NCBI GenBank assembly: GCA_030762895.1
Contig: CM061069.1
Location: 28,153,085 to 28,217,084 of the forward strand
DNA from: Sophora flavescens
Lineage: Eukaryota; Streptophyta; Magnoliopsida; Fabales; Fabaceae
Length of the DNA stretch: 64,000 bases
Direction of reading: 5' to 3'
A program made the position numbers and the translations under genes. Position 1 is the stretch's first letter; each line of letters starts with the position of its first letter. The notes under the pieces were generated by a model. That model was not told where the DNA came from, did no database searches, and saw only the letters and a program-made list of their open reading frames with translations. Shown here in pieces: positions 35,183 through 47,789 of this stretch.

Positions 35183-36661
35183 GTTGTTCTTTGCAAATCT
35201 AGGTTCTTCAGAAAGGGTGTACCTTCAGTTTCCTATGTCGGGTCTTCCATTTGGCCTGGTATCAGGAGCTATTTTGAATTAATTGAGCAAAACTCCTCAT
35301 GGATCCTTGGAGAGGGTGATGAGATTAGTTTTTGGAGGGATATATGGTTGAATAATGCAACGTCTGTGGTCGATCTCCTCAGCATTCCTCCCCCCATGCA
35401 GAAGTTATTGTCTGCTAGAGTTCAGGACTTCATTATCGATGGCAATTGGTTCCTTCCTCTTGAACTTCAATCTAGACTCCCTGCTCTTCTGGATGAGATG
35501 AAGAAAGTAACCATCCCCTTTGAAGCCGGCCTAGATCAGAGAGTATGGTGTTCTTCAGATACAGGTAGCTTGTCTCTCAAGGAAGCCTATAGGTTCCTGA
35601 ACCCTCCTTCTAATACTCTAACTTGGTGCAAACTCATTTGGAAGAATTTCATTCCACCTTCAAAATCCTTCCTAGTTTGGAGATAGATGCATTCAAAAAT
35701 GCCAACTGATGATAACCTCAGAGCTAGGGGTTATGTCATTGTCTCTATTTGTCCACTGTGTTATGCAATTGAGGAGACGGTGGATCATGTTTTCCTTAGC
35801 TGCAGTTTCTCATCCGTTCTATGGTCTTGGCTTGGCAGTGCTTTGAACTGCGATCTAAACACATCCTCTATTGCCTGCCTGTTTGACTGCTGTAGTAGAT
35901 TCAGCAGTAGTCAAGGCAGGGACATAGTCTTGGCTGCTATCATCAATACAATTTCGGTCATATGGATTTGCAGAAATAGTGTAAAATTCAGGAGCAAGGT
36001 TTTAACTTCCAGGCATGCCATCAATCTCATCATGGAAAATACTCACCTAGCTGGATCATTGTCTAAAGGGACTGCAAACAATTCAATGGATGATTTTAAG
36101 GTGATCAAGTTATTTTCTGTGGACTGTCATGCTCCTAAAGCCGATGGCATTAAACAAGTGGATTGGCTGCCTCCTACGATTGGTTGGATAAAGTTCAACT
36201 CTGATGGATCAGCTAAAGGTTGTCCAGGGTATGCTGCTGCTGGAGGCATATTCAGGGATTCAAATGGGAGAGTCTTGGGCTGTTTTTCGACCTTCCTTGG
36301 TATAGTTTCAGCTCTTCATGCAGAATTTGTAGCAACAATTATGGGAATTGAAATTGCCCGGCAAAAGGGTTGGTCCTCGTTGTGGCTCGAATGCGATTCA
36401 AAGGTGGTGGTTGATGCTTTCATTTTTAACAGGAAAGTCCCTTGGCAACTTCATAATAGATGGGAAAATTGCAAAGTCCTTTGTAGAAGCATGAATTTCT
36501 GGGTGACTCACATTTACAGGGAAGGAAATAGTTGTGCAAATGGTTTAGCTAATTATGGTGTGGCTAGCCACTGTTTTAACTGGTGGGACGATGTCCCTGA
36601 CTTTATTAGGGACGAGTCTTTTCGTAATATGATAGGCTTGCCTAACTATAGGTTTAGTTGA
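35183..36661 (+). pseudogene. LINE ORF2, zf-RVT-like region and RNase H
   Basis: 35348-35686 and 35687-36661 are one frame split by a TAG (35684-35686, Trp expected). The first carries the zinc-binding RT-associated segment with CPLCYAIEETVDHVFLSC. The second ends in a plant L1-type RNase H: FNSDGSAKG (first Asp), LHAEFVA (Glu), ECDSKVVVDAF (Asp) and YREGNSCANGLA. The true stop is near 36659-36661. Confidence 0.88.
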
Positions 36662-36841
36662 TTGTTTTTTCTTCATGGGTTTGGGTTTATTTTCCCCCCA
36701 TGCTATTCTTTGTACCCCTTTTTATCTTCAATTTTATGTTGGCCTGCGGTAGATGATTGTTAGTAGTTGAGGTGCCAACCTAGTTGGGATGTCTTCTTCT
36801 ATAGTAATGCCTTAGCATGCCATAGCCTTTAATTAAAAAAA
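36662..36841 (+). other. LINE 3' untranslated region
   Basis: T-rich 3' UTR of 180 bp ending TAATTAAAAAAAA directly before the target duplication. No gene. Confidence 0.8.
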
Positions 36842-36855
36842 AGACTCCAAGTCAA

Positions 36856-39509
36856 AAACGTATGGATCACGAAATCTAGACCAATGTACCAGATTTAGAT
36901 TAGTATATTTTAGCGAACAAAAATCAAAATCACTTTTTATAGGATATCAAATCCCTACTTCACCTTTCGGACCCTTGGCCCATATCATAGAACACTAGAT
37001 CCCGATGTCTTGGTAGCTAAGTTCGTTTTTCAATCAAAAAAGCATTTTCGCTTTGTGAAACACAAATCCAAAACCAAAATTTCATCAACTTATCCAAGTT
37101 GTCGGAAATAACCCATTGCATAAATCCACTTTCCCGAAAATCATTTTGCGTTGGAAATTCGTTTTATAAAATCATCAAAATCACTTAAAATTCATTTTCT
37201 TTCAAAAATCAATATTTTGAGCCTAAAAACATTGCTGTGAGACAAATTCTCTGTTTTAACCAATATTACCGTTTTTAATAATACTTCTGTAAATATTGTC
37301 GGAATTGTCCAAAGTTTGACGTTTTAAAAACGTTTTAAGTCCAAGTATAACTTTTCTACTTAAAATAATTTTTCCAACATCATAATAAAATTATTTTCGA
37401 AACTTATTTTCTGAAAATAACATTTTCTAATTTTTAGAAATTTCTTACGTATTAACTAGCAGTGCAAAAATATTTTCACGGTTACGTCCTCACTATGACT
37501 CATAAAACATTCTTACGCTGTTAAATCATTAAAATAATATTATTTTCAACTTTTTCTAATTTTCAACCTACCAAAATACTTAAGTAATATTATATTATTA
37601 TTTCTCATCAATTAAAATACATTATCCCGTAAAAAGCATTTTAACACTTATAACATCATTATTAATTGAGCACTGACCACTGTCAGGCTTTACAATCCAC
37701 AAACCACATAAATAACAATCATTTCAAAAATATAGCATATAGCACAATTAATGACAAGCAATAAACTATAATAACAATTAAATGCAGATAATCAAGTAAT
37801 TAAAAGTAGATAATTTAAAAGCAGAGAAATATAATTACGTAAAACAATACATACACCAAATAAAATATACAGACCACAAACAAATTACATACAGCTATCG
37901 GAAAAATTGCTCAGGTACTCCCCTTACCTCTTGAAGACTTTTATTTCCGAATTAAAAATTCCGTCAAGTGTCTGATCTCCGTAAAACACGTACATGATGC
38001 ACACAACAGTTAACCCTTCAACAAAACACAACACATAATTATCAATTAAACACTAAATACACCTATGCTCCTACATGCTAGGTTCGGCCATGAGGTGTTT
38101 GGATGGATAAAAATTTCTAAAATTCCTATGCTTGTGGATTAATGTTTCTTAATCACTTAAAACCCTAAAACAAAGGTTAACATACAAAGATTGAAATCAA
38201 ATATTCCAACCCTTCAAAAATGAATTTCAGCCATGAGTAAAACAGTGGCTTAGAGATTTTAATTTGATTAAACAAGCATAAATTCAATACTTATATGAGC
38301 CATAAGATTGAATTAAGCAAGACTTAACCAAAAAGTTTGAACAAAGTTCCTCCCCCCACTTAACTTAGGGTTCAGCCTCAAAGAGTTAAATGGGCACCAA
38401 ATTTTAGTTTGATTCACACTCTTGGATCTTGAATATAGAGAGGATACTAAGATCATAGAAATTATTTTCACTTCAAAAGGATTTTTCTATGATTTTCTAT
38501 GATTTTTCAAAGTTCTAGATCTAGGAATTGAAAAATATGATCAAGACCTCAAATCCTAAAAATGAATGAATAACATGATGATGATTGAGTGAGAGGAGTA
38601 TGATATACCTCTTGGAATTGAAAAATGACCCAAGAATCAAGTACTTCCTTCACAAAAATGGCTTATGGAACTTAAGCTTTTTAATGGAAAAATGGAGAAA
38701 AATGATGAAAATGATGAATATTGCTTTAAATAGAAGTGAAATGGGCTCTCAAATGGTGCTTGGGATGTGGCTTTTGGGGGCCAAAAGGGTCCAAGGCATA
38801 AATTTTTAGGGACAAAAGAGTAATCTCACAAAATGACATTTTTGTGGTATTAAGACAACATAAGGACAAAATGGTAATTTTGCCTAAGGTAATCATGAAA
38901 ATTATGTGGTTGAGGTTGAAGGAGAGGTGGCTGATTTGTGTCCACAAATTTTGGGGACAAACTTGGCATTTCAATGAAAGTTCAAGGGTAAAATAGTCCA
39001 AGGGCAAAATGGTCTTTACACTAATTTGAAGAAATATCTAGATTTTTGTTTAAATGTAATCATGACATTGGTGACTCATCAATATGACTCACCACCATAG
39101 GTGGCAAGAGGTCTCAGCATCCGATGTCGGGTTTTGTCTCTACACGTCCGTTCTCGACTTCGTCGATTACCCGATTTAGGGTTTTACACCCGAATCGAGA
39201 ATAATAACCTATTTATTTTGAAAATTTTCAAATTAACCTATATCATTGGAAATGAGATATAAAATCTATTCATTTTTTTCTCGGGTCAAAATTAGGTTTT
39301 TTGATCAGTAAAATCTTACTATCGATGAAATCGCAGACCGGGTTCCATCTGAATTTTAACCCAAAATTTAACCATACACTTATAAAAATAAGTTTGGTAT
39401 GAATATGACTTTGGTTTTCCCAAAATCATTTTCTAAGTTTCAGATAAAAATATAAACGTTTATTTATATTTATACCGATCTTATAAAGCAGAAAAATTGG
39501 GGTGTTACA
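36856..39509 (-). repeat. 5' LTR of the gag-only element, second part
   Basis: Continues the LTR after the LINE, ending GGTGTTACA at 39509. It contains the intact site for the chromovirus insertion (about 37821-37831), the ACCTCTTGAAGA motif (37926-37937) and the conserved GC block (39137-39192). The open frames 38585-38809 and 38726-39007 also occur in the other LTR with different residues and are not genes. Confidence 0.92.
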
Positions 39510-39881
39510 AGTAGGGGCACCACTGAACTGCCCAATAGTTTGAAGCATTTGGAACATCATTGGTTTGAACTCAAACTGTTGGGTAGTTATTTCAGGTCTC
39601 ACAATCCCAGTGCTCATGGTTTGGGGATCAAAGACAACATAGTCCCTGATGGACCTCTCCCTATCATTTGTCATTTCAATCATACTAGGCTGATCTTCAT
39701 CCTCATTTCCCAGAATGTGAGCCATGAAGCTTAAGTCAGAGTGTTTACGTCTAGCTCTTTGCTCTTTAGTTCTTTTTCTTAGCCTCTTTGCTGTTTTCTC
39801 TATCTCCAAGTCTAATTGAAACTCAGGTGTACCCTTGTCAGTGCATGCAGATGTAAACATGTTGCTGAGCAAAGTGCACAC
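39510..39881 (-). pseudogene. Athila gag N-terminal part
   Basis: Open from an ATG at about 39881. It has a basic stretch (AKRLRKRTKEQRARR), then SIRDYVVFDPQT and IVRPEITTQQFEFKPMMFQML, which is the conserved entry to Athila gag. It stops at the AGTAG duplication, and the frame resumes at 16249. The extension to 39426 reads into the LTR. Confidence 0.85.
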
Positions 39882-39947
39882 AGTTTTTAGTGCTAGCTAA
39901 ATAGAAAAAGTTAACAAAAGAATTCAAATATTCAACACCACTATCAA

Positions 39948-39965
39948 TCCCCGGTCACGGCGCCA
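39948..39965 (-). other. Athila primer binding site, tRNA-Asp type
   Basis: The minus strand reads TGGCGCCGTGACCGGGGA, which fits the tRNA-Asp primer used by Athila with small changes in the middle. The LTR edge follows at 39972. Confidence 0.85.
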
Positions 39966-39971
39966 AAATTT

Positions 39972-41008
39972 TGTTGCCATATTTTGTGAATATGTACAGG
40001 GTGTGTAAGTGAACACAGTCATACAAATAATAAAGTGTGAATAGAGATTGTTCCCCCACAAGGATTTAAATGAATTGAATATAAATTCTACTTCTAACTT
40101 TTTCCACTTAGCTTAATAAAATAAAGAGTGATTTAAACATGTAAAGTAAAAGGCAGCGTGAGTAAATGTCGGGCAGTAATTGTAACTTGCAGAATGGTAA
40201 AAGCAATAAATGAGAGCTGTCAACAGAAACGGGTGATAGTTAGGAATCTAATCCTCTGCAATTTTAACTTCAGGGTAATTTATGCTTCATGATGCTAAAG
40301 CATTTAGTCCAGGAAATAAAATTTGTTTTCCAGCAGTAACACCTGAGTTTCATTAAATGCTTCTTATTCCTAAGTTCATATTAAATTCACTCAGAAAGGT
40401 TAAGCACGTCCAGCTACTTAAAGACTTGAAGGCTATTCCTAGCTCATTCAACACAATTAATTTTCCAATTAGTTGTTTAACCTTTATCCTCTAAACAATC
40501 CCACTAACTAAGTTTTTCCAAACTTAGCCAGCTAATATCTCAGCTTAGTTGATCAATCCAAACTAAAATAAACATTTACACAGAGAAGAGGAAAATGAAA
40601 TACATCCATTGCATAAGGGAAATTAGCTCATAATGAGCTTAAAGACAAAACAAATTAATAAAATAGTAGATGAAGACATAAAGCGTAAAACGTAATTACA
40701 GAGAGGACAAAGATGAAAATGATGGTTGTTGTACTCTGTACCAGGCTGACACCTAAAAGGAGGCTAACCTCTCACTATTTGTACTAGTGCTCCCAAAGTT
40801 GGGTTTTGTACATTCTCTCTCATGCCTCACTTTTTGGGCTTTACACAAATTCAAATATTAAAATACTCATTGGCCCAATTCCCAAGTACACTTAGCTGAG
40901 GGTTGCATTTCTATTTCCTCATTGTGGGATGCATTGCAAGTTCTTTGTCTTTTAGTGAAGGTGCGCTGAGCTAGCAACTATTTTAGTTAAAGTATCTTGT
41001 TTTTAACA
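39972..41008 (-). repeat. Athila 5' LTR (about 1.04 kb)
   Basis: The inner edge TGTTGCC at 39972 is fixed by the primer site. The outer edge is less sure: TTTTTAACA ending at 41008 gives a TGTT/AACA pair, but the second LTR is absent, so it cannot be compared. No coding potential. Confidence 0.65.
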
Positions 41009-41853
41009 ATGTGACTTTTGTAATCCGAGTATCAAAGAAGCATCCAATAAAATGATCTATTTGTTGATATTTTGTAACTTCCAGTTTTGGATCTATTTAG
41101 TGACACGAAATCAATTAGTCGCCTTTAGGTAGCATCTTTTCTTGATATTTTGGCTTATAAAAAAATAATATTTTTTCTCACTCATAGAAGTTTAGTTTAC
41201 AAAGAATCTATTTAATTTCGGATCAATATGTTCCCGTTTCATTTAGATATGGTTTTAAAATCAACCCACGTATGATTGAGTTCCTTGAGTCTAGGGACGA
41301 GTTCATGTTCAAAAAATTGACCCTATCAATATTTAAGATAGGACAAGAGACAAGCATAATTTATCCCAACTCATCCACACTCACCCGTAATTGTCAATAT
41401 AGTGTCAATCATGCCATCACTCTGACCTTTACAGGGTCATTGATTAGTAAACGGTTTTTCGTCTTGAATTCTCCCACTACATCTGCTACTATTAACTTAC
41501 ATTCCACAGTCCCACCTTTCCATTCCTAGATGATTAAAATTTTGTTTTGTGTTTTGTTTTTGACAAATTTGACAGCCAACACATTAGTTCTAAAAAAAAT
41601 TATAACTCCACCTATAGTTTTTAAGAAATCCTGAGTGCTTCTCATAGAGTAATATATAAGAGTAGCACATATGGTTCTTAAGGACATTTAACTATTTAAG
41701 TGGGGTTTTAATTTCTCATGAACTAATATATTACTCTTTCTAGAACCTTTTTTTTTTTTGGGGTCATACTGTAGAACTTTGTCTTATTATTACTATTACT
41801 CCGAAGAAGGTAGAACTTGGGCTTTAAGCAATTAAATGGGCTGAAAGAGCTAA
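41009..41853. other. Intergenic AT-rich sequence
   Basis: Right flank of the Athila nest. The 85-residue frame at 41272-41529 matches nothing I recognise and has no support as a gene. I see no element ends. Confidence 0.5.
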
Positions 41854-42119
41854 GGGCCTTGCTACCTACATTCCTCATATTTGGCATCCACCCCAGAAAT
41901 TATGTTTGAGGTATTTAATTGTCGGATACATTCCGACATTTAAATGCTGGATTCAGAAACTTTGAATCTGGCATCTAATTGCCGAAAATACTTTTTTAAA
42001 AATTTTAAGAATTTTTCGACAATTAAATACTGAAAACATAGTTTCTGAATCCGATATTTAAATGTCCGGAGGCATGTGGGGATGGATGCCAAATTGTGGG
42101 GACGTAGGTAGCAAGGCCC
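41854..42119. mobile_element. Fold-back MITE, 266 bp
   Basis: Both ends read inward GGGCCTTGCTACCTAC, and similarity of the arms continues (ATTTGGCATCCA; TTAAAT..GGATTCAGAAACT) almost to the centre near 41990, with one arm ~30 bp longer. No coding sequence. Left flank TAA; the right flank does not match clearly, so a Harbinger-type (TAA) target site is possible but unproven. Confidence 0.75.
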
Positions 42120-43012
42120 GCTTATTAATTACATGCTTGGTCCAGTTCAGTGGAGCCCAGACTTTGGCCTAATGGATTTATTTGCGGCTTAAGTCTTAAC
42201 GGGCTAAGGCTTTAAGAAAAAGAAACTTATTTTTGTCCGCTTACAGTGGAACATGGTAATACAGGCATCTCCTTTTATAAATCTTCATCACTAATTTAAA
42301 ACTTTTAGAATTAATCTCTAAACATTAATTAACCTTTTAATAGATCTTTCTATTTATGATTCAGTTAAGTTACTGATGGTAATAATACCGTACAACAACA
42401 ACATCTTTCCGTTCATTTACATTAAATCTGTACTATATATCGATTAATTCATTAAAACCTATTTTCAATATATTTTATTTTATTCCTTACTAAACAAACA
42501 AAAGCAAATTATTATTTATTTTTTATTTGTTTTATAAGGAATAAAATATATTAAAAGTCAATCTTCATAGAATAGATAAGATATTGACAAGTGATTACAC
42601 TGTTAGTTAACTAGTTGGCAAATCCTAAATATGATAATTTATTATGACATTAGAGCATCTCCAACTCCAACGTTACAGTTTAATTTGGGTTATTAACTTT
42701 CTTTTAGTAGATCCTACATAGCCACGTAGGATTTGAGAACCCCCATTAGTTACTCCTACAAAGATAACACAACTTAGATTATTTACGTACTTTTAGTGGG
42801 TCTCACACTCGACTCTAACATTATTTACCTCTTTTTTGTTGGTTCTTCATAAATATTTTTTTTATTCATCAGAACTAGGTTCTTGTAGAAAAACCGTCCT
42901 TAAACGTTGTCGCTGGCTCCTCCCCTTCCAATCGTGGTTTTATGTAAGAATCGTTCTTAGCTTTAAGAACTCATCCTGTGGATGTCGGGTGGGACCATAG
43001 ATAAGCATATCA
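42120..43012. other. Intergenic sequence with a possible MITE end
   Basis: AT-rich, no gene seen. At about 42651 AGAGCATCTCCAACTCCAAC resembles the ends of many plant MITEs, but no inverted partner is visible. A short stem (ATCCTAC...GTAGGAT) lies near 42703-42724. Confidence 0.4.
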
Positions 43013-43148
43013 ATCTGTGCGGTTTGCAAATTAAATAGGATGGTAAAATACTAACTCGTGTTTGCACCGCTTATGTGTGTCTGGGTGTGCGGCCTACAAC
43101 TTGAACACGATGGTTAAATACTAGTTCATGTTCGTGCCACTTAAGCAT
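43013..43148. repeat. Imperfect tandem duplication (~70-bp unit) at the CACTA insertion site
   Basis: Two diverged copies of GTGCGG...AAATACTARYTCRTGTTYG..CCRCTTA. Joining 43148 to 54703 suggests a third partial unit (TTTGCGGACTGG), so the CACTA landed inside the array. Confidence 0.55.
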
Positions 43149-43400
43149 CACTACAAGGAAAGTGTCATTTAGTGACAGTAAAAAACCATACTTATACCAA
43201 CGGACGTTCTCTTCCGTAGTCAATAATAACATATACCTACGATTATATCTCCATCACTATAGGCTTTAGTGACGATTTTCACATCAATTGGTATATTACT
43301 TATAACTATACCTACGGTTTATATTCCATTGGTATATATTGTAGTGATAATCATAATTTGTTATACCTACAATTTTGCCGCTATCACTATAGATTCTACT
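43149..43400. repeat. Left subterminal repeat region of the CACTA element
   Basis: Repeats of TATACCTACGRTT and its complement with CATCACTATAG, mirrored by the right end (54290-54699). In En/Spm-type elements such repeats are the binding sites of the TnpA-type protein. Confidence 0.75.
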
Positions 43401-45028
43401 ATTTTGGTGTCAACATTTAATCATTTATGCACGTCAATCGTCAAAAGAATAATAATAAATAGCATATTTTCTTTTAAGAGGTTTATCAAATTATAAATTT
43501 AAATACACAATAAAATAATAAATATTTCGAAGCCAAAATAAAATAGAACTTTATTCATATTGAAAACTAACAAAGTCTTACAAATAATGTATCAAATTAT
43601 ACAATAATTAAATATGTCCACCTAAAAGTAACATACTCACATATAGTATGCACATAAAGTCATACAATAATATCAAAAATCACAAAAGAAATCATATCAA
43701 GTTCATTTAATTGCCAAGTCGATGATGTCAAGAACAAATTAGCTTCCAAATATCCACCTGCAAGTAAAAAAGGAACAAATGAATAATAGCATAATTCACC
43801 ATAGGAAATATTAACAATTTTAGTGAAAATTAGTTAATATTAAGTAGATACCAGATTTATTGTTTTTATTAGTGTCTCACCTAGAGAACTCAAATGGTGA
43901 GAGACACTAGAAGCATCTGGAGCCTGTTGAGAAAAAAAAACACAACTAGAGTCAATCCACAATAAAGATTAGTGGTCAACTTTGATGATTCATCCTGTTA
44001 CAATAAATATATAACAAATCAGAAAAAGTCTAGACATCAACAAATAAATGGCAAGCACATTAGAAGTAAGCATCAGCTAAAAGACAACCCGCTTGAAGAC
44101 AAATTAATCAACTTGAAGCAAAGACATGTTAATCAAAAGCACAACCAACAGGTAAGATTACAGCAATTGTTCAACTTATTAATCAACACCTTAGACCTTT
44201 ATCCTTGCTGACCAATGCCTGGAAAGCCTTCCTCCACGGAGGTTTTTTTATAAGCAAAATATATCATTAAATGGGTACAAGGTACCCTAATCCATAAACC
44301 ATATAAAAGAGAAGCGAGACAAAAGTAACCCCAAACAAATCCAACAACACCACCCTATTTAAAAAACTAGCAAATACACTTCCTGGAGACCTTTTATACA
44401 AGCTCTTGCTCGGGCAGTTTTATAAAAAACAGGGCATATATCCTTTTCTGCTATATAGTATTCGTTTTATGCTTTGGAGCTTCATGTGGTGTTTCTGCAG
44501 GTTGTAGTTTTGGCTGGTTGCATCTAGTATTGCCTTGAGGATCAAAATTCTGATTATTATGTTTTGTTTTGGCAACCTGGGTTTTTAGTGGTTAGTGTGG
44601 TTTAGGTGCTGGTTTTTTTTTGGAATGGCGTGCATTTCTATGTGTAGGTGGTGTTTGCTGCTTCAATGTAATTTAGAAGCACTCTTGTAATTTTTTGCCA
44701 ACTTTGTAGCTGCTACATCTTGTGCTATTGCTTGGTTGTGCATGTTATCAATAATTTTTTTGGCCTATAAAAAAAAATTTAAAACACACTTCCTGGAGAA
44801 AACATAGCACCAGACCTGAGAACAAGGCCACACACTACACTAAGAACAGAGTGCTCGACCAAGAAATCAAAAGCCTCAGACTAAACCACTTGCTCACCAA
44901 AGAGTTTAGAGATTTCTAAGACTACACGAGATCGAGATAAAAGGAATTGGAGAAACCAAAAGAGAGAGATCATGTAAAACAAGATCAAGTAAAACATGTG
45001 CATGTAACATTAAAAATTAAAGGAAAGT
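43401..45028. other. CACTA interior, left part
   Basis: AT-rich with no clear coding sequence. Minus-strand acceptor-like CTTGCAG signals (near 43758) hint at old exons. A minus-strand LINE-like tail (TAATGATATATTTTGCTTATAAAAAAA near 44249-44276) may end here. The ORF at 43972-44211 has no recognisable product. Contains the LINE tail listed next. Confidence 0.5.
44390..44785 (+). mobile_element. 5'-truncated LINE tail (396 bp) with 14-bp target duplication
   Basis: Flanked by ACACTTCCTGGAGA at 44376-44389 and 44786-44799. The right end reads TTTTTGGCCTATAAAAAAAAA, an L1-like 3' end with A tail. Content is T/G-rich 3' UTR only. Confidence 0.82.
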
Positions 45029-45291
45029 TATTAGCTTTAACTCATATAGCTTTACTAGTTTATTAGCACATGTTTAAATTAGTTTAACAACTGTTTTCTG
45101 TTTCTATAAAAGTCTGATATATTAGTTAGAATAGATTAGCTTCTTTATTTTCTTGGTTAGTCAGTTAAGTCCTGAAGCTTGCAGCTTTCTATATAAACAT
45201 CCTTTACGTAAATCTCAATTCAATTATGAATACAATCAGAAAAGTATTATTCAGTATTTTCCATACATTTCAAATCATAGATTTCCAATCA
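45029..45291 (+). repeat. 5' LTR of copia-1
   Basis: Has a TATA-like TATAAAAG (about 45106) and TATATAAAC (about 45191). Matches 49778-49992. Confidence 0.9.
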
Positions 45292-45358
45292 TATTATGGT
45301 ATCAGTTTTATTCCTTTTCTTCTAAATAGCTTCCGCCCAAATTCCTTGTTTCACTTCA

Positions 45359-46430
45359 ATGGCTAACGACACCATTACCTCCAGCCCCTCAAGCCCTACC
45401 AAAGAACAATCATCAGATGATGCTTCCTCCAAGCAACCATCATCTGATCCATCTCAAAATCCAGTAAGCCCTTATTACCTTCATCCCGGTGAGAACCCCG
45501 GTGCCATCCTCGTCGCTCCACCATTGAATGGTGATAATTACTACCATTGGAGCCGTGCTATGAAACGGGCCCTTTCTTCCAAGAACAAGATTAAATTCAT
45601 CAATGGAACCCTTCCCCAACCTCCAGAATCGGACCCTCTTTTTGATTCTTGGGAGAGATGTAACAACACGATGGTATCTTGGATCACTCGAACTCTCTCC
45701 CCTCATATCTCCCGAAGCTCGGTCAATTTTGATCGCGCCTCTGATTTGTGGTTGGACCTTCAAGATCGCTTCACAAAGGGCAATCACTTTCGGATGTCTG
45801 ACTTGCTTCAAGAACTCCATTCCATGCGTCAAGGTGAGAGATCTTTATCAACTTTCTTCACTGACATGAAGATTATCTGGGATGAGTTAGAATTCTTGCG
45901 CCCCCCCCCCGGCTTGCACATGCCCCCATGTTTGCACTTGTGATCTCAACAAATCTGTGAAATCATATAAGGATAAAGAGCACGTCATCTGTTTCCTTAA
46001 AGACCTGAATGACTCCTTCCAACCTGTTTGGAGTCAAATCTTGATCATGAATCCCCTACCCAGCATTAGTCAGGCGTATGCTATGGTCCTTCAACATGAA
46101 AGACCTCATCCTGCCACTCCTGTTGTTGATTCCACAGCTTTTGCCACTCATTCTACTCGAGGCCGAGGTGGCTGCTCACAAGGAAAAGGCAGAGGACGCT
46201 CCAACAATCGTTCTCCAATGCTTGGCACTTATTGCAACCGATCCAATCATACAATTGAAAATTGCTATTTCAAGCATGGCTTCCCACCTGGCTATAGAAC
46301 CAGAAACCAAAGCACAACCCTTCATATTGGATCCAATTCTGCTGATTCTGTCAACAAACCTGACTCATCAACAGGTTCCAATAAACCATCTCCTCAAGAT
46401 TCAACCTTAACACTTACCCGTGAGGACTAG
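45359..46430 (+). pseudogene. copia-1 gag
   Basis: Starts MANDTITSSPSSPTKEQS and has the Copia gag N-terminal signature SPYYLHPGENPG and LNGDNYYHWSRAMKRAL, then FTKGNHFRMSDLLQELHSM. A run of ten C at 45901-45910 is followed by loss of frame (stop at 45943). The frame resumes at 45957 (DKEHVICFLKDLND). The zinc knuckle near 46230-46275 is damaged: TYCNRSNHTIENC lacks the first Cys, which is Gly. Ends at a TAG at 46428-46430 inside the polyprotein. Confidence 0.9.
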
Positions 46431-46445
46431 CAGCATCTTATCACC

Positions 46446-47789
46446 TTGCTTCATGCTTCTAAAGTTGATTCTGGAAATTCAGTCATTCCAAACAGTAAGC
46501 CTGATCCCAACTCACATGTGATTTCTAGTGTCACTAAATCAGGTATCCTTCCTTCTTTATCCTCTTCTTGGATTTTAGATTCGGGTGCTAGTGACCATGT
46601 CTGCCCTCATCTATCATATTTTTCTTCAATTAGGAAAATACAACCTATTTCTGTTAAACTACCAAATGGAGACATTATTCTTGCACAATATTCAAGGACC
46701 ATTTACTTTACAACTGATTTTTGCCTTCAAGATGTGTTGCATATCCCTAACTTTCATTTTAATCTAATCTCCATACATAAACTCACTAATTCCTTGAATT
46801 GTTAGTTACTTTTTTCACCTAATGCTTGTGTTATACAGGCACTGCCTACCCTGAGGACGATTGGGCTTGCTAAGATACAAAACAACCTCTACATTCTAAG
46901 GCAGCAGCCTCTAATCATACCTTGTACACATTCTTTTAGTATTCTTGATACAAACCCTCATGTAAACAATGCTTCTAGTGTTCAAGAACATAATTCTTCT
47001 TTTGATTTGTGGCACTTTAGGCTAGGCCACCCTTCTAATCCTATTTTACAGAATTTATGTACTATTTTTCCATATATTGCCACTAATAAAAACTTGGTAT
47101 GTGATTGCTGCCATTTAGCAAAACAGAGTAAACTTCTTTTCCCTATTAGTGTTACCAAGTCTTCTCACATCTTTGAATTACTTCACATGGATATATGGGG
47201 ACATATCAGCATTCCTTCTTTTCAAGGACATCGGTACTTTCTAACTATTGTAGATGATTTTAGTCGTTTCACTTGGATTTTCTTGATGAAAGGCAAGCAT
47301 GAAACCAGAACCTGTATTTCTAACTTTCTTACTTACATTTCTAATCAATTTTCTGTAAAAGTAAAGATCATTAGAAGTGATAACGGAATGGAATTTAATA
47401 TGCCTGCTTTTTATTCCTCTCTTGGTATCTTACATCAAACATCATGTGTGGAAACACCACAACAAAACTCTGTTGTAGAGAGGAAATATAGGCACTTGTT
47501 GAATGTCACTAGAGCTTTACTTTTTCACTCACATTTGCCTAAATCATTCTGGTCTTATGCTCTCTGTCATTCAGTTCATATTATAAATCGCCTACACACT
47601 CCTGTTCTTCAAAACATAACACCTTATGAATTGCTTTTTAACTCACCTCCAACTTTTCTTGACTTAAAAGTTTTTGGATGTCTATCTTATGCTAGCACTT
47701 TAGTTAACAATAGACAAAAGCTTGATGCTAGGGCTCGAAAGTGTGTTTCTTGGCTTCAAACCAGGAACCAAAGGGTATCTTTTGTATGA
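46446..47789 (+). pseudogene. copia-1 protease and integrase
   Basis: Protease active site WILDSGASDHVC at about 46570. TAG at 46803-46805. Then the pre-integrase finger (WHFRLGHPS, CDCCHLAKQ) and integrase core with HMDIWGH, RSDNGMEF and NSVVERKYRH, so the DDE triad is kept. A frameshift at about 47745 moves into the RT frame. Confidence 0.9.

Larger units (their letters stand above)
30775..36841 (+). mobile_element. Full-length plant L1-type LINE (6.07 kb) in the right LTR
   Basis: Flanked by a 14-bp target duplication and ending in a short A-rich tail (about 36833-36841). Order: ORF1 (DUF4283 / knuckle type), ORF2 with endonuclease, RT, zf-RVT-like region and RNase H. It starts directly with a GATGGCTCTGC leader after the duplication, so it is not 5' truncated to any visible degree. 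ORF2 has several stops, so the copy is dead. Confidence 0.93.

Noticed and set aside
38585..39007. Open frames in the right LTR, also seen at 26628-27050
   Set aside because: Present only because the LTRs are copies; the two versions differ in residues without sign of constraint, and they overlap on opposite strands.
42651..42670. AGAGCATCTCCAACTCCAAC as the end of a further MITE
   Set aside because: No inverted partner or target duplication found nearby.
43269..43496. 75-residue hydrophobic open frame at the CACTA left end
   Set aside because: It lies in the subterminal repeats; AT-rich repeats give Ile/Thr/Val-rich translations.
45440..45832. Minus-strand 130-residue open frame
   Set aside because: Shadow of copia-1 gag on the plus strand.
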